DNA of 64,000 nt from Aquabacterium sp. A7-Y (GTDB lineage Bacteria; Pseudomonadota; Gammaproteobacteria; Burkholderiales; Burkholderiaceae_C), in assembly GCF_026153205.1 (NCBI RefSeq), contig NZ_JAPFBW010000013.1, positions 123,340 through 187,339 of the forward strand, written 5' to 3'. Shown here one piece after another: positions 23,219 to 33,978 of this stretch (positions are counted from its first letter, which is position 1; each line of letters starts with the position of its first letter). The notes under the pieces are model-generated. The model was not told the origin of the DNA, did no database searches, and was given only the letters and a program-made list of their open reading frames with translations. A program made the position numbers and the translations under genes.

Positions 23219-24736
23219 TCAGGGGTGGACTTCGTTGGGCGAGACGGGCGCAGCCGAGGCCGGGTCGTCAGGGCGCTCGGCGAGCACCGGGAAGCGCACC
23301 GTGACGCGAGTGCCGCGCCCGGCGTCGGGCGGCAGGGGGCCGCTGCGCACGTCCTCGATGCTGACCTCGGCGGTGTGCTGCTGAGCGATCTCGCGCACGA
23401 TCGCCAGGCCCAGGCCGCTGCCGTCCACGTCCGTGCCGAGGGCGCGGTAAAAGGGCTGGAACACCAGCTCGCGTTCGCCCTCAGGGATGCCCGGCCCGGA
23501 GTCCTCCACCTGCAGCACGCTGACCTGCCCGAAGGGATCGTGCACGACCCGCACCGTCACCGTTCCGCCCTCGGGGGTGTAGAGGATGGCGTTGTCGACC
23601 AGGTTGCGGATCAGCTCCTTCACCAGCAGCGGGTTGCCGACCATGCGCGCCAGCGTCGCCGTGCCCGGCGGCGCAGTGTCCGGGCCTTCGTAGCCGAGGT
23701 CGATGCGCTTTTCCATGGCGCGCGGCACGAACTCGCGCACCGCGTCGGCGGCCAGCCGCGCCAGCGGCACTTCGTGCCGGTGCAGCATCTGGCCCTGGTT
23801 CTCGGCCCGCGCCAGCGCGAGCAGCTGATTGACCAGGTGCCCCGCACGGTGGCTGGAGCGAGCGATCTGGCGCAGCGACTTCTTCAGCTCGGCGGGATCG
23901 CGCTGACCGGCATCGATCTCGCGCTCGGCCAGCTCGGCCTGCATGCGCAGGCCCGCAAGCGGCGTCTTGAGCTGGTGGGCGGCATCAGCGAGGAAGTGCT
24001 TCTGGGCCTTGATGGACTGGTCCAGTCGCGCCAGCAGGTCGTTGATGGAACGCACCAGCGGCGCCACTTCCTCGGGCGCCTCGTGTTCGTCGATCGGGCT
24101 CAGGTCGTCGCTCTGGCGGCGCCGGATGCGCTGCTGCAGCTCCGCCAGCGGCGCGATGCCGCGCGCCAGCGCCAGCCACACCAGCAGCACCGCGACCGGC
24201 AGGATCACGAACTGCGGCAGGATCACGCCCTTGATGATCTCGGTCGCCAGCTGGGAGCGCTTGTTGAGCGTCTCGGCCACCTGAACCAGCGCTGCGCGCC
24301 CGGGCGGCGCCCCGGGCACCGCCACCCAGAGGTAGGCGACGCGGACCGGCTCGTGGTGGACCTCCGCGTTGCGGAACTGCAGCTCGCCCTGGCCCGGAGC
24401 GTTCGGCTCGCTGGCCGGGGCGGGCAGCGAGGGGTCGCCGCCGACGGCTTCGCCGCTCGCGCCGCGCACCTGGAAGTAGACCGTGTCGGCGTTGTCGGCC
24501 TTGAGGAATTCGGCAATGGTCTCCGGCAGCTGCAGGCCGCCCTTGACGTCGGCCGACGCGACCTGCTGCCCGAGCGTGCGGGCCACCTCGCCGAGTGCCC
24601 GATCGAAGGGCCGGTTGGCGATGTTCTCCGCCACCAGCCAGGTCAGCGCCACGCTCATCGGCCACAGCAGCAGCAGCGGCGCGAGCATCCAGTCGAGGAT
24701 CTCGCCGAACAGCGAACGTTGTTCGCGGTTCACCAC
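23219..24736 (-). CDS. TctE-like sensor histidine kinase
   Basis: 505 residues, inner-membrane sensor kinase. Two membrane helices (about 15-35 and 171-192) frame a periplasmic domain of the 2CSK_N/TctE type. A linker is followed by the HisKA domain with phospho-acceptor His254 (AAHQLKTPL) and the HATPase domain with N-box NLVDNAILYTPEGG and G-boxes DSGPGIP and GSGLGLAIV. It is the partner of the regulator encoded 51 bp upstream. TctDE-type pairs respond to tricarboxylates, but no tctCBA transporter is present in the window, so the signal is unknown. Confidence 0.92.
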   Translation of the reverse strand: MVNREQRSLFGEILDWMLAPLLLLWPMSVALTWLVAENIANRPFDRALGEVARTLGQQVASADVKGGLQLPETIAEFLKADNADTVYFQVRGASGEAVGGDPSLPAPASEPNAPGQGELQFRNAEVHHEPVRVAYLWVAVPGAPPGRAALVQVAETLNKRSQLATEIIKGVILPQFVILPVAVLLVWLALARGIAPLAELQQRIRRRQSDDLSPIDEHEAPEEVAPLVRSINDLLARLDQSIKAQKHFLADAAHQLKTPLAGLRMQAELAEREIDAGQRDPAELKKSLRQIARSSHRAGHLVNQLLALARAENQGQMLHRHEVPLARLAADAVREFVPRAMEKRIDLGYEGPDTAPPGTATLARMVGNPLLVKELIRNLVDNAILYTPEGGTVTVRVVHDPFGQVSVLQVEDSGPGIPEGERELVFQPFYRALGTDVDGSGLGLAIVREIAQQHTAEVSIEDVRSGPLPPDAGRGTRVTVRFPVLAERPDDPASAAPVSPNEVHP

Positions 24737-24787
24737 GGTGGCCGGCCTCCCGGGCCGCCCGCGGCCGGCGTGTCGGCGTCGTCGAAG

Positions 24788-25459
24788 CTAGCCCGGGATC
24801 TTCTCAAGGCAGTACCCGAGCCCCCGGACCGTGGCGATGCGCACCGGCCCCTGCTCGATCTTCTTGCGCAGGCGGTGGATGTACACCTCGATCGCGTTGT
24901 TGCTGACTTCCTCGCCCCACTCGCAGAGGCGCTCGACCAGCTGGTCCTTGCTCACCAGGCGGCCGGCACGCTGCAGCAACACCTCCAGCAGGCTCAGCTC
25001 GCGCGCCGAGAGCTCGATCATCTGCTCGTTGATGTAGGCGACCCGGCCGGTCTGGTCGAAGGTCAGCGGCCCGTGCCGGATCACGCTGGAGGCGGTGCCG
25101 AGGCCGCGCCGGGTGAGGGCGCGCACACGCGCCTCCAGCTCCTGCAGCGAAAAGGGCTTGGCCATGTAGTCGTCGGCGCCCAGGTCCAGGCCCTTCACGC
25201 GCTCCTCGATGCTGTCGGCGGCCGTGAGGATCAGCACCGGTGTCGCGGTGCCGCGGGCGCGCAGGCGCTTGAGCACCTCCAGCCCGTGCAGCTTGGGCAG
25301 GCCGAGGTCGAGGATGACGAGGTCGAATTCGTGCGAGGACAGCGCGGCGTCGGCCTCGGTGCCCGAGCCGACCTGGTCGACCGCATAGCCGGAGTTGCGC
25401 AGCGACCGCAGCAGCCCGTCGGCCAGCACTTGATCGTCCTCCGCGATCAGGATCCGCAT
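24788..25459 (-). CDS. OmpR-family response regulator (TctD/QseB-like)
   Basis: 223 residues. Receiver domain (1-120) with acidic pocket EDD (7-9), phospho-acceptor Asp51 (LVILDLGLP), Thr in LTAAD and Lys in YMAKPF, then a winged-helix DNA-binding domain (about 130-220) with ARELSLLEVLLQRAG and TVRGLGYCL. First gene of a two-gene operon with the sensor kinase, divergent from recA. The 137-bp space to recA holds promoters for both directions. Confidence 0.94.
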   Translation of the reverse strand: MRILIAEDDQVLADGLLRSLRNSGYAVDQVGSGTEADAALSSHEFDLVILDLGLPKLHGLEVLKRLRARGTATPVLILTAADSIEERVKGLDLGADDYMAKPFSLQELEARVRALTRRGLGTASSVIRHGPLTFDQTGRVAYINEQMIELSARELSLLEVLLQRAGRLVSKDQLVERLCEWGEEVSNNAIEVYIHRLRKKIEQGPVRIATVRGLGYCLEKIPG

Positions 25460-25542
25460 CTCTTGTCTCCTGGAACTGCTGGTGCGGCGGCGATTGTAGG
25501 GGTCAGGCCCACAAATATCCCTCCGGGAAATACGCTAGGCAC

Positions 25543-25562
25543 TACTGTACAAACATCCAGCT
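25543..25562. promoter_or_regulatory. LexA (SOS) box of recA
   Basis: TACTGTACAAACATCCAGCT matches the CTG-N10-CAG core of LexA operators (CTG 25545-25547, CAG 25558-25560), with TACTGT on the left side. It overlaps a plausible promoter (-35 TGTACA 25546-25551, 16-bp spacer, -10 GATAAT 25568-25573), 24 bp upstream of the recA start. Repression by LexA and induction on DNA damage follow. Confidence 0.85.
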
Positions 25563-25596
25563 TTTGCGATAATGCCGCCGATCAACGGAGAACCGC

Positions 25597-26718
25597 ATGG
25601 ACGCACCCACCAAATCTGCCCTCAACACAGAGAAGGCCAAAGCGCTGCAGGCCGCCCTGGCCCAGATCGAAAAGCAGTTCGGCAAGGGCTCCATCATGCG
25701 CCTGGGCGAAGGCGAGGCCATCGAGGACATCCAGGTTGTCTCGACCGGCTCGCTGGGCCTGGACATCGCGCTGGGCGTCGGCGGCCTGCCGCGCGGCCGT
25801 GTGATCGAGATCTACGGCCCCGAATCCTCCGGCAAGACCACCCTGACCCTGCAGGTCGTCGCCGAGATGCAGAAGCAGAACGGCGTCTGCGCCTTCATCG
25901 ACGCCGAGCACGCGCTGGACGTGCAGTATGCCCAGAAGCTGGGCGTCAACCTGCAGGACCTGCTGATCTCCCAGCCCGACACCGGCGAGCAGGCGCTTGA
26001 AATCGTCGACGCCCTGGTGCGCTCCGGCTCGGTCGACCTGATCATCATCGACTCGGTCGCCGCGCTCACGCCCAAGGCCGAGCTCGAAGGCGAGATGGGC
26101 GACAGCCTGCCCGGCCTGCAGGCCCGCCTGATGAGCCAGGCGCTGCGCAAGCTGACCGCCACGATCAAGAAGACCAACTGCATGGTCATCTTCATCAACC
26201 AGATCCGCATGAAGATCGGCGTGATGTTCGGTTCGCCCGAGACCACCACCGGCGGCAACGCGCTGAAGTTCTACGCCTCGGTGCGCCTGGACATCCGCCG
26301 CGTCGGCTCGATCAAGAAGGGCGAGGAGGTCATCGGCAACGAGACCAAGGTCAAGGTCGTCAAGAACAAGGTCTCGCCCCCGTTCAAGACTGCCGACTTC
26401 GACATCCTGTACGGCGAAGGCATCAGCCGCGAAGGCGAGATCATCGACATGGGCGTCAACGCGCGCATCGTCGAGAAATCGGGCGCCTGGTATGCCTACA
26501 ACGGCGAGAAGATCGGCCAAGGCAAGGACAATGCCCGCGAGTTCCTGCGCGAGAACCCCGACATCGCCTTCGAGATCGAGAACAAGGTGCGCGAGACGCT
26601 CAACATCCCCCTGCTCGCCGCGGCTCCCACGCCGCGCGGGGACACCGACAAGGCGGACAAGGTCGAGAAGGCCGACAAGCCGGCGGGCAAGGGCCGGGCC
26701 GCCGCCAAGGACGAGTGA
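25597..26718 (+). CDS. recA: Recombinase RecA
   Basis: RecA, 373 residues. Binds single-stranded DNA, catalyses homologous strand exchange and activates LexA self-cleavage. Walker A GPESSGKT at 74-81, Walker [11 protein letters not shown] near 150, loop L2 and the [12 protein letters not shown] segment are all present; the C-terminus is Lys/Asp/Ala-rich as in the family. ATG 25597 follows CGGAGA. It has its own LexA box and is followed 25 bp later by recX. Confidence 0.99.
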   Translation: MDAPTKSALNTEKAKALQAALAQIEKQFGKGSIMRLGEGEAIEDIQVVSTGSLGLDIALGVGGLPRGRVIEIYGPESSGKTTLTLQVVAEMQKQNGVCAFIDAEHALDVQYAQKLGVNLQDLLISQPDTGEQALEIVDALVRSGSVDLIIIDSVAALTPKAELEGEMGDSLPGLQARLMSQALRKLTATIKKTNCMVIFINQIRMKIGVMFGSPETTTGGNALKFYASVRLDIRRVGSIKKGEEVIGNETKVKVVKNKVSPPFKTADFDILYGEGISREGEIIDMGVNARIVEKSGAWYAYNGEKIGQGKDNAREFLRENPDIAFEIENKVRETLNIPLLAAAPTPRGDTDKADKVEKADKPAGKGRAAAKDE

Positions 26719-26743
26719 GCCGCGCAGCCGCCGCGGCCGGGGC

Positions 26744-27190
26744 ATGGGGTTCGCCAAGCTGTCGCTGAAGGGGCGGGCGCTCAAGTACCTCGCGGCGCGC
26801 GAGCACTCGCGCCCCGAGCTCGAGCGCAAGCTCCGGCCCCATGAAGAAGAGCCCGGCCAAGTCGAAGCCGTGCTCGACGAGTTGGAAGCCAAGGGCCTGC
26901 TTTCGCAGGCCCGTTTTGTCGAATCGGTCCTGCACCGCAAGTCGGCCCGTTTCGGCACCGCCCGCATCCGCCAGGAGCTGCAGGGCCACGGGCTGGACGC
27001 CGAGCTTGTCGCCGACGCGCTCCAGCGCACCCGCGAATCCGAATACGAACGCGCCCAGGCGGTCTGGCAGCGCAAGTTCGGCGAGGCGGCCGCCGAGCCG
27101 GCGGAGCGGGCGCGGCAGATGCGTTTCCTCGCCGGCCGGGGCTTCTCGGCCGAGGTCATCCGCCGCGTGGTGCGCGGCGACGACGACTGA
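26744..27190 (+). CDS. recX: RecA modulator RecX
   Basis: RecX, 148 residues, caps RecA filaments and dampens RecA activity. It is made of three-helix repeats: [23 protein letters not shown], then [23 protein letters not shown] with the family RFG.ARI segment, ending [17 protein letters not shown]. The ATG at 26744 gives the usual start; the upstream open frame overlapping recA is not real. Same operon as recA, so SOS-induced with it. Confidence 0.93.
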   Translation: MGFAKLSLKGRALKYLAAREHSRPELERKLRPHEEEPGQVEAVLDELEAKGLLSQARFVESVLHRKSARFGTARIRQELQGHGLDAELVADALQRTRESEYERAQAVWQRKFGEAAAEPAERARQMRFLAGRGFSAEVIRRVVRGDDD

Positions 27191-27454
27191 GGTCGCCCTC
27201 GCCAGCATGCCGGCATGGGCTGCGCGCCGTCGGGCCTCACGCGCGATTCCCCTGCCAACATCTCACAGCCCTCGTGGCGCGGCGCTGCCCTCGCTACACT
27301 AGGCAAGCGGCCACGAGCCGCCTGTTCTGCTTTGTTCTGCTTTCTTCACAGCTTCACAACCCCTGCCCAGCGCTTGACAGCCCGCTGAAAGGTTTGGTGC
27401 AACGCACCATGCTAAAGTGACGGGCTTGCCGAAACCCGCCTGAAACCGGCTGAC

Positions 27455-28060
27455 ATGGCTTTTCCTCCGGCTGCCCCCCAACGCCAGCTCAAGCACCGCC
27501 GCAGCATCGACCTCTCGGTCTATGCCCGCGATGATGGCCTTTGGGAGATCGATGCCCGCCTGGTCGACGTCAAGACACGCGACATGTCTCTGGCCACCGG
27601 CACGCGCAAGGCTGGCGAGCCGCTGCACGACATGGTGCTGCGCCTGGTGATCGACACCCAGCTCAACATCGTCGAGGCCGGCGCCAGCACCACCGGCATG
27701 CCCTATCCGGGCCACTGTGACCAGCACGGCGACGCCTATGCGCGCCTGGTCGGGCTCAACCTCTTCCGCAATTTCCGCCGGTCGGTCAAGGAGCGGCTCG
27801 GCGGCATCGCGGGCTGCACGCACCTGACCGAGATGGCCACCATCCTGCCCACTGCGGTGATCCAGGCCTTCGCCGGCGAAGTATTCGATGTCCGCGAGAG
27901 CGGTGGCGACGCCGCCGATCAGCAAGCCCCCTTCCAGCTCGACCGTTGCCACGCGCTGCGCTCCGACGGCGAAGCGGTACGCCTTTTCTACCCGCGCTGG
28001 TACCGGCCCCACGAAGGCCAGTCCGGTCTCCTGCAACCCACTTCCGTAGAACCGTCCTAG
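27455..28060 (+). CDS. DUF2889-family protein
   Basis: 201 residues, a DUF2889 protein of unknown function. It begins with a basic [27 protein letters not shown] segment, then [38 protein letters not shown] and a C-terminal RLFYPRWY, features I associate with this family. No signal peptide. In Burkholderiales it commonly sits between recX and sucC, as here. The stop is 11 bp before the sucC start, so they are likely co-transcribed. Confidence 0.8.
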   Translation: MAFPPAAPQRQLKHRRSIDLSVYARDDGLWEIDARLVDVKTRDMSLATGTRKAGEPLHDMVLRLVIDTQLNIVEAGASTTGMPYPGHCDQHGDAYARLVGLNLFRNFRRSVKERLGGIAGCTHLTEMATILPTAVIQAFAGEVFDVRESGGDAADQQAPFQLDRCHALRSDGEAVRLFYPRWYRPHEGQSGLLQPTSVEPS

Positions 28061-28071
28061 AGAGACACGCC

Positions 28072-29232
28072 ATGAAGATCCATGAGTACCAAGGCAAGGA
28101 GATCTTGCGCAATTTCGGTGTGCCGGTGCCGCGCGGCTATCCCGCCTTCACCGTGCAAGAAGCCATCGAGGCGGCGCAGAAACTGGGCGGCCCGGTGTGG
28201 GTCGTCAAGGCGCAGATCCATGCCGGCGGCCGCGGCAAGGGCGGTGGCGTGAAGCTGGCTCGCTCGCTGGACGAGGTCAAGAGTCTGTCGGAACAGATCC
28301 TCGGCATGCAACTGAAGACGCACCAGACCGGCCCCGAGGGCCAGAAGGTGCGCCGCCTGATGATCGAGGAAGGCGCCGACATCAAGAAGGAATATTACGT
28401 CGCGGCCGTGACGGACCGCGGCACCCAGCGTGTCGCGATGATGGCCTCCAGCGAAGGTGGCATGGACATCGAGGAAGTGGCGCACTCGACCCCCGAGAAG
28501 ATCATCAAGGTCTTCGTCGACCCGGCTGCCGGGCTGACCGACGCGCAGGCCACCGAGCTGGCCAAGGGCATCGGCGTGCCGGACGGCTCGATCGCCCAGG
28601 CCGTGGACGTGTTCAAGAAGCTCTACCAGTGCTACATGGCGACAGACGCCAGCCTGGCCGAGATCAACCCGCTGATCCTCGAAGGCAACGGCAACATCAA
28701 GGCGCTGGACGCAAAGTTCAACTTCGACGCCAACGCGCTGTTCCGCCATCCCGAGATCGTCGCCTACCGCGACCTCGATGAAGAGGACCCCGCCGAGATC
28801 GAGGCCTCCAAGTTCGACCTGGCCTACATCCAGCTCGACGGCAACATCGGCTGCCTGGTCAACGGCGCGGGCCTCGCCATGGCGACGATGGACACCATCA
28901 AGCTGTTCGGCGGCGAGCCGGCCAACTTCCTGGACGTGGGCGGCGGCGCGACCGCCGAGAAGGTCACCGAGGCCTTCAAGATCATGCTGAAGAACCCGAA
29001 CGTGAAGGCCATCCTGGTCAACATCTTCGGCGGCATCATGCGCTGCGACGTGATCGCCGACGGCGTCATCACCGCCAGCCGCGCGGTGGGCCTGAAGGTG
29101 CCGCTGGTGGTTCGCATGAAGGGCACCAACGAAGACCTCGGCAAGAAGATGCTGGCCGAGTCGGGCCTGCCCATCATCAGCGCCGACACCATGGCCGAAG
29201 CCGCGCAAAAAGTCGTGGCCGAAGTGAAGTAA
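28072..29232 (+). CDS. sucC: Succinyl-CoA ligase beta subunit
   Basis: SucC, 386 residues, the nucleotide-binding subunit of the TCA-cycle enzyme that converts succinyl-CoA to succinate with ADP/GDP phosphorylation. ATP-grasp features: [20 protein letters not shown], the Lys/Gly-rich loop [14 protein letters not shown] (about 47-60), and [14 protein letters not shown] with [10 protein letters not shown] at about 310-335. Full length with family ends. 19 bp upstream of sucD. Confidence 0.98.
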   Translation: MKIHEYQGKEILRNFGVPVPRGYPAFTVQEAIEAAQKLGGPVWVVKAQIHAGGRGKGGGVKLARSLDEVKSLSEQILGMQLKTHQTGPEGQKVRRLMIEEGADIKKEYYVAAVTDRGTQRVAMMASSEGGMDIEEVAHSTPEKIIKVFVDPAAGLTDAQATELAKGIGVPDGSIAQAVDVFKKLYQCYMATDASLAEINPLILEGNGNIKALDAKFNFDANALFRHPEIVAYRDLDEEDPAEIEASKFDLAYIQLDGNIGCLVNGAGLAMATMDTIKLFGGEPANFLDVGGGATAEKVTEAFKIMLKNPNVKAILVNIFGGIMRCDVIADGVITASRAVGLKVPLVVRMKGTNEDLGKKMLAESGLPIISADTMAEAAQKVVAEVK

Positions 29233-29251
29233 TCGCCCTGAAGGAATCGAA

Positions 29252-30145
29252 ATGAGCATCCTGATCAACAAGGACACCAAGGTCATCACCCAGGGCATCA
29301 CGGGCAAGACCGGGCAGTTCCACACCCGCATGTGCCGCGACTACGCGAATGGCAAGAACTGCTTCGTCGCCGGCGTGAACCCGAAGAAGGCCGGCGAGGA
29401 CTTCGAAGGCATCCCCATCTACGCCAACGTGAGCGAAGCCGCCAAGGCCACTGGCGCGACGGTCTCGGTGATCTACGTGCCGCCCGCTGGCGCCGCCGCC
29501 GCGATCTGGGAAGCCGTCGAGGCCAACCTGGACCTGACGATCTGCATCACCGAAGGCATCCCCGTGCGCGACATGCTGGAAGTGCGCAACAAGATGAAGG
29601 CCAAGGTGGCCGCCGGTGGCAAGGAAACCCTGCTGCTGGGCCCCAACTGCCCCGGCCTGATCACGCCCGACGAGATCAAGATCGGCATCATGCCCGGTCA
29701 CATCCACCGCAAGGGCCGCATCGGCGTGGTCTCGCGCTCCGGCACGCTGACCTATGAAGCGGTGGCGCAACTGACCGAGCTGGGCCTGGGCCAGAGCTCG
29801 GCGGTCGGCATCGGCGGCGACCCGATCAACGGGCTCAAGCACATCGACGTCATGCGCATGTTCAACGACGATCCCGAGACCGAGGCGGTCATCATGATCG
29901 GCGAGATCGGCGGCCCCGACGAAGCCGAAGCGGCCCGCTGGTGCAAGGACCACATGAAAAAGCCGGTGGTCGGCTTCATCGCCGGTGTCACCGCGCCCCC
30001 GGGCAAGCGCATGGGCCACGCCGGCGCGCTGATCTCCGGCGGCGCCGACACCGCCGACGCCAAGCTCGCCATCATGGAAGAGTGCGGCTTCAAGGTCACG
30101 CGCAACCCCTCGGAGATGGGCAAGCTCCTCAAGAGCGTGCTGTAA
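29252..30145 (+). CDS. sucD: Succinyl-CoA ligase alpha subunit
   Basis: SucD, 297 residues, CoA-binding and catalytic alpha subunit. N-terminal CoA-binding Rossmann fold ([20 protein letters not shown] near 13), central [12 protein letters not shown] motif (about 130), and the active-site histidine in the [20 protein letters not shown] loop (about residue 251). It ends the sucCD unit and is followed by a good intrinsic terminator. Confidence 0.98.
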   Translation: MSILINKDTKVITQGITGKTGQFHTRMCRDYANGKNCFVAGVNPKKAGEDFEGIPIYANVSEAAKATGATVSVIYVPPAGAAAAIWEAVEANLDLTICITEGIPVRDMLEVRNKMKAKVAAGGKETLLLGPNCPGLITPDEIKIGIMPGHIHRKGRIGVVSRSGTLTYEAVAQLTELGLGQSSAVGIGGDPINGLKHIDVMRMFNDDPETEAVIMIGEIGGPDEAEAARWCKDHMKKPVVGFIAGVTAPPGKRMGHAGALISGGADTADAKLAIMEECGFKVTRNPSEMGKLLKSVL

Positions 30146-30168
30146 ACCGAAGGCACCCCGGGAGAGCG

Positions 30169-30195
30169 AAGGCCGCAGTTGCGGCCTTCCGTCTT
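30169..30195 (+). terminator. Intrinsic terminator after sucD
   Basis: AAGGCCGC (30169-30176) pairs with GCGGCCTT (30181-30188) across a 4-base loop, followed by CCGTCTTT. It ends the DUF2889-sucC-sucD transcript 23 bp after the sucD stop. Confidence 0.75.
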
Positions 30196-30339
30196 TCCGG
30201 CGGGGCGCAACTGTCACCGCGCTGTCAGTCGCCGCGCTACGTAGTTCCTCGCAAGGGCCTGTCCTCCGGGCCGCCTAAACTTGCGGGCCGATAGGTTGGG
30301 GCCGTGCCGCCCCTATATTTCACATCCGAAGGACACGAC

Positions 30340-31062
30340 ATGGAGCAATTCATGACGCCCGAGTTCTGGCTCGCCGTGGGCCAGATCATCATGATCGACA
30401 TCCTGCTGGGCGGGGACAACGCGGTGGTCATCGCACTGGCCTGCCGCAAGCTGCCTCCGGCCCAGCGTCGCCTGGGCATCCTGTGGGGCACCGCCGGCGC
30501 CATCGGGCTGCGCGTCATCCTGATCTTCTTCGCCCTGACCTTGCTGAAGATCTCCTTCCTGAAGCTCGCTGGCGCGCTGCTGCTGCTGTGGATCGGCGTC
30601 AAGCTGCTGGCCCCCGAGGACGAGGACGAGCACAGCAACATCCAGGCAAGCGACAAGCTCTGGGCGGCGGTCAAGACCGTCGTCGTGGCCGACTTCGTGA
30701 TGAGCCTGGACAACGTGATCGCGATCGCCGGCGCGGCCGAGTCCGCCGGCGGCGGGCACCAGATGCCGCTGGTCATCTTCGGTCTGCTGGTCAGCATCCC
30801 CATCATCGTCTGGGGCAGCCAGCTGGTCATCAAGCTGATGGACCGCTTCCCCGTCATCATCACGCTGGGCGGCATGCTGCTCGGCTGGATCGCCGGCACG
30901 ATGGCCCTCACCGACCCGGCCGTCGCCACCTACCTGCCGCAGCTGGATCAGCACAGCAACACGCTCAAGTACAGCTTCGGCATCGGCGGCGCCTTGCTGG
31001 TGCTGGCCATCGGCAAGCTGGTCGCGGCTCGCCGCAAGACGCCGGCCACCGACGCGGTCTGA
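30340..31062 (+). CDS. TerC-family integral membrane protein (YjbE/YkoY-like)
   Basis: 240 residues, seven or so membrane helices. TerC signature acidic motifs in membrane helices: [15 protein letters not shown] (about 21-35) and [15 protein letters not shown] (about 124-138), the positions thought to bind metal. The family includes manganese exporters; a metal-efflux role is inferred. ATG 30340 follows GAAGGAC. It has no yybP-ykoY riboswitch, unlike the second TerC-family gene at 50265. It is followed by a terminator. Confidence 0.88.
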   Translation: MEQFMTPEFWLAVGQIIMIDILLGGDNAVVIALACRKLPPAQRRLGILWGTAGAIGLRVILIFFALTLLKISFLKLAGALLLLWIGVKLLAPEDEDEHSNIQASDKLWAAVKTVVVADFVMSLDNVIAIAGAAESAGGGHQMPLVIFGLLVSIPIIVWGSQLVIKLMDRFPVIITLGGMLLGWIAGTMALTDPAVATYLPQLDQHSNTLKYSFGIGGALLVLAIGKLVAARRKTPATDAV

Positions 31063-31138
31063 ACGGCGTCGCTGCGCGGGTCCCCTGCAAGAGGGACTCG
31101 CCGGCCTGGCGCTTCCCGCTAGACTGCTCGCACACCCA

Positions 31139-31170
31139 GGGCCTCAGTGATCTGAGGCCCTTCTTGTGTT
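31139..31170 (+). terminator. Intrinsic terminator after terC
   Basis: GGGCCTCAG (31139-31147) pairs perfectly with CTGAGGCCC (31152-31160) with loop TGAT, followed by TTCTTGTGTT. It separates the conserved sucCD-terC block from the signalling cluster. Confidence 0.8.
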
Positions 31171-31236
31171 GGCATGGGGGCTCTGCTAACGTGCCAGCAC
31201 ACTCCAACGGCGGCAGCGCCAAGGCACGAGAAAGCG

Positions 31237-33954
31237 ATGGGCAAGAGGAAGGGGAGCGTCTGGCGGGCTGACTGGTTTGTCGGTGTGTGCGTGGTGCTCG
31301 GCGTATTGGCCGTGCACGCCGGCACCGACCTCATCGAGGGCATGGAGCGCCGCTACTACGACGTCGGCATGGGAAGCGCCGCCCGGGTGCCCTCCGACCG
31401 CATCGCCGTGATCGCGATCGACGATCAGAGCATCGCCAATATCGGACGCTGGCCCTGGTCGCGCGACGTGCACGCGCGGCTGGTCGACAAGCTCGCCCAG
31501 GCCGGCGCCAAGACCATCGTTCACACGGCCTTCTTTTTCGAACCCCAGCAGGACCTCGGGCTCACCTACATCCGCCGGCTCAAGCCCCTGCTCGGCCCCG
31601 GCCAGGCCGAGGCGGCCCGCCTGATCGAGGAGGCCGAGCAGGCGCTCGACACCGACTCGCGCCTGGCGGCCAGCCTCGCCAAGGCGGGCAACGTGCTGCT
31701 CGCATCCGACCTGCACCTGGGCACGCCACTCGGCAGGCCGGATCGACCGCTGCCGGCCTTCGCGCAGGCCAGCACCATCGCCACTGCCGGGACCTCGCTG
31801 CTGACGGCCGACGTGACCCAGCAGCCCATCGAGCTGCTCGGCGCGCAGGCCGCGGGCACCGGCCACCTGCGCCAGATCCAGGATCCCGACGGGGCGGTGC
31901 GCCGCGATGCGCTGCTGATCGACTACCACGGCCGCGCGATTCCTTCGCTGCCGCTGCTGGCCGCTGCGAAAAGCCTCAATCTCGGCCCCGCCGACATCCG
32001 CATCGCCGACGACGTGGTGGAGCTCGGGCGGCTGCGCATCGTGACCGACGGGGCGGCGCTGCTGCGCCCGCATTTTTATGCCGACCGCGACGGGCGGCCG
32101 GCTTTCCAGGTCGATTCCTTCTACGACGTGCTCAACGACAGGATCCCGGCCACCAAATACGCCGGCAAGATCGTCCTGATCGGGGCCACCGCCTCCGGCG
32201 TCGGCAGCCAGCTCGCCACCCCGGTCGATGCCTCGACGATGCCGGTGGAGACGATGGCGCACATCACCTCCAGCATCCTCTCGGGCCACTTTGTCACGAC
32301 GCCGGGCTGGGCGCGCGGCGTCTCACTGGCGGCCGTGCTACTCATCGCGCTCTACCTCGTTGCGCTGCTGCCCAGGCTGTCGGCCGGCGTTGCCGCGACA
32401 GCCACCGGCCTGCTGCTGGTCGCGCTGCTGACGAGCGAGACGCTGCTGCTCAGCGGCAGCGCGGTGTGGCTGCCGCTGGTGCTGCCCGCGGCGCTGCTGC
32501 TGATCGGCCACCTGCTCCTGACCACCAAACGTTTCCTGGTCACCGAAGCCGGCAAGCTGAAGTCCGACGAGGAATCGGCCGAGACCAACCGCATGCTGGG
32601 CCTCGCGCTGCAGGGCCAGGGCCAGCTGGACATGGCCTTCGACAAGTTCAGGCGGGTGCCGCTCGGGCCCGCGGTGATGGACAACCTCTACAGCCTGGCG
32701 CTGGACTTCGAGCGCAGGCGCCAGTTCAACAAGGCGCAGGCGGTCTACGAACACATGGCCGGGTTCGACCCGAAGTACAAGGACATCGAGACCAAACTCT
32801 CGCGCGCGCGCAACCTCTCGGAAACCGTGCTGCTCGGGGGTGCCGTCGCCAGCGGCGGCAGCCAGATCCTGCTGGGCGACGGCCGGGTGGAGAAGCCCAT
32901 GCTCGGCCGCTACCAGCTCGAAAAGGAGCTGGGCAAGGGCGCGATGGGTGTGGTCTACCTCGGCAAGGACCCGAAGATCGGCCGCATGGTCGCGATCAAG
33001 ACGCTGGCCCTCAGCCAGGAGTTCGAGGGCCCCGAGCTCGAAGACGCGCGGCAGCGCTTTTTCCGCGAGGCCGAAACCGCCGGGCGGCTCCAGCATCCCC
33101 ACATCGTCACGATCTTCGACGCTGGCGAGGAGCACGACCTGGCCTACATCGCGATGGAATTCCTGCGCGGCCAGGACCTGATGGGCAGTTGCCGCCCGGG
33201 AGCGCTGCTGCCAGTGCGCCAGGTGCTGAGCATCGTCGCACGCGTCGCGCAGGCGCTGGCCTATGCCCATGCACAGGGCGTCGTGCACCGGGACATCAAG
33301 CCCGCCAACATCATGTATGACCCGGCGAGCGACGCCGTCAAGGTCACGGACTTCGGGATTGCGCGCGTCACCGACAGTTCCCGCACCAAGACCGGCCTGG
33401 TGCTCGGCACGCCCTCCTTCATGTCGCCCGAGCAGATGGCCGGCAGGAAGATCGACGGGCGCAGCGACCTGTACTCGCTGGGCGTCACGCTGTTTCAGTT
33501 GCTGACCGGGCAACTGCCCTTCCGCGGCGAGTCGATGGCGGAGCTGATGTATAAGATCGCCAACGAGCCGGCGCCGGATATCCGTGGCGTGCGGCCGGGG
33601 CTGTCGGAGGCGCTTGCCAACATCGTGGCGCTGGCGATGGAGAAGCGGCCCGAAGTGCGTTATGCCGACGGGCAGCAGCTGGCGGCCGATCTGCTGAAGG
33701 TGGCCGAGACGCTGGACGGCGATACCGCCGCCACGCAGGAACCCGACGACGGCGCGACGCGGGTGCTGCCGGCGGACGCCGCTGCCGCGGTGCTGACGCC
33801 CTCGGGCTCTGTCGCCGCGCCCGTGCCCGATCAGGAGCCGACGGTGCGCATGAACCCCCAGGAACAGGGGGGCCGCGCGCACGCCCCGGACGCCGATCCG
33901 CGGCACAATCCGGCCCACCCGGCGACCCCCAAACGCTCTAAATCCCAACAATAG
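31237..33954 (+). CDS. CHASE2-domain serine/threonine protein kinase
   Basis: 905 residues. N-terminal membrane helix (about 12-28), then an extracytoplasmic CHASE2 sensor (about 40-350; VIAIDDQSIANIGRWPWSRD is typical), and three closely spaced helices (about 355-430). A cytoplasmic TPR-like helical part (about 450-530) leads to a Hanks-type kinase domain (about 559-830). The kinase looks active: GKGAMGVV loop, Lys588, HRDIKPAN with Asp686, and DFG at 705-707. The C-terminal 80 residues are Ala/Pro/Asp-rich. ATG 31237 gives the membrane anchor directly. First gene of a five-gene plus-strand cluster with PP2C, FHA, cyclase and phosphodiesterase; an extracellular signal probably drives phosphorylation of the FHA protein or others. 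Confidence 0.93.
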   Translation: MGKRKGSVWRADWFVGVCVVLGVLAVHAGTDLIEGMERRYYDVGMGSAARVPSDRIAVIAIDDQSIANIGRWPWSRDVHARLVDKLAQAGAKTIVHTAFFFEPQQDLGLTYIRRLKPLLGPGQAEAARLIEEAEQALDTDSRLAASLAKAGNVLLASDLHLGTPLGRPDRPLPAFAQASTIATAGTSLLTADVTQQPIELLGAQAAGTGHLRQIQDPDGAVRRDALLIDYHGRAIPSLPLLAAAKSLNLGPADIRIADDVVELGRLRIVTDGAALLRPHFYADRDGRPAFQVDSFYDVLNDRIPATKYAGKIVLIGATASGVGSQLATPVDASTMPVETMAHITSSILSGHFVTTPGWARGVSLAAVLLIALYLVALLPRLSAGVAATATGLLLVALLTSETLLLSGSAVWLPLVLPAALLLIGHLLLTTKRFLVTEAGKLKSDEESAETNRMLGLALQGQGQLDMAFDKFRRVPLGPAVMDNLYSLALDFERRRQFNKAQAVYEHMAGFDPKYKDIETKLSRARNLSETVLLGGAVASGGSQILLGDGRVEKPMLGRYQLEKELGKGAMGVVYLGKDPKIGRMVAIKTLALSQEFEGPELEDARQRFFREAETAGRLQHPHIVTIFDAGEEHDLAYIAMEFLRGQDLMGSCRPGALLPVRQVLSIVARVAQALAYAHAQGVVHRDIKPANIMYDPASDAVKVTDFGIARVTDSSRTKTGLVLGTPSFMSPEQMAGRKIDGRSDLYSLGVTLFQLLTGQLPFRGESMAELMYKIANEPAPDIRGVRPGLSEALANIVALAMEKRPEVRYADGQQLAADLLKVAETLDGDTAATQEPDDGATRVLPADAAAAVLTPSGSVAAPVPDQEPTVRMNPQEQGGRAHAPDADPRHNPAHPATPKRSKSQQ

Positions 33955-33978
33955 GTGCCGGCCTTGAGTTCTGCTGCG

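Noticed and set aside
30190..30339. Riboswitch upstream of the first TerC gene
   Set aside because: None of the yybP-ykoY landmarks (GGGGAGTAG, GCAAGACCTTT closing pair) is present.
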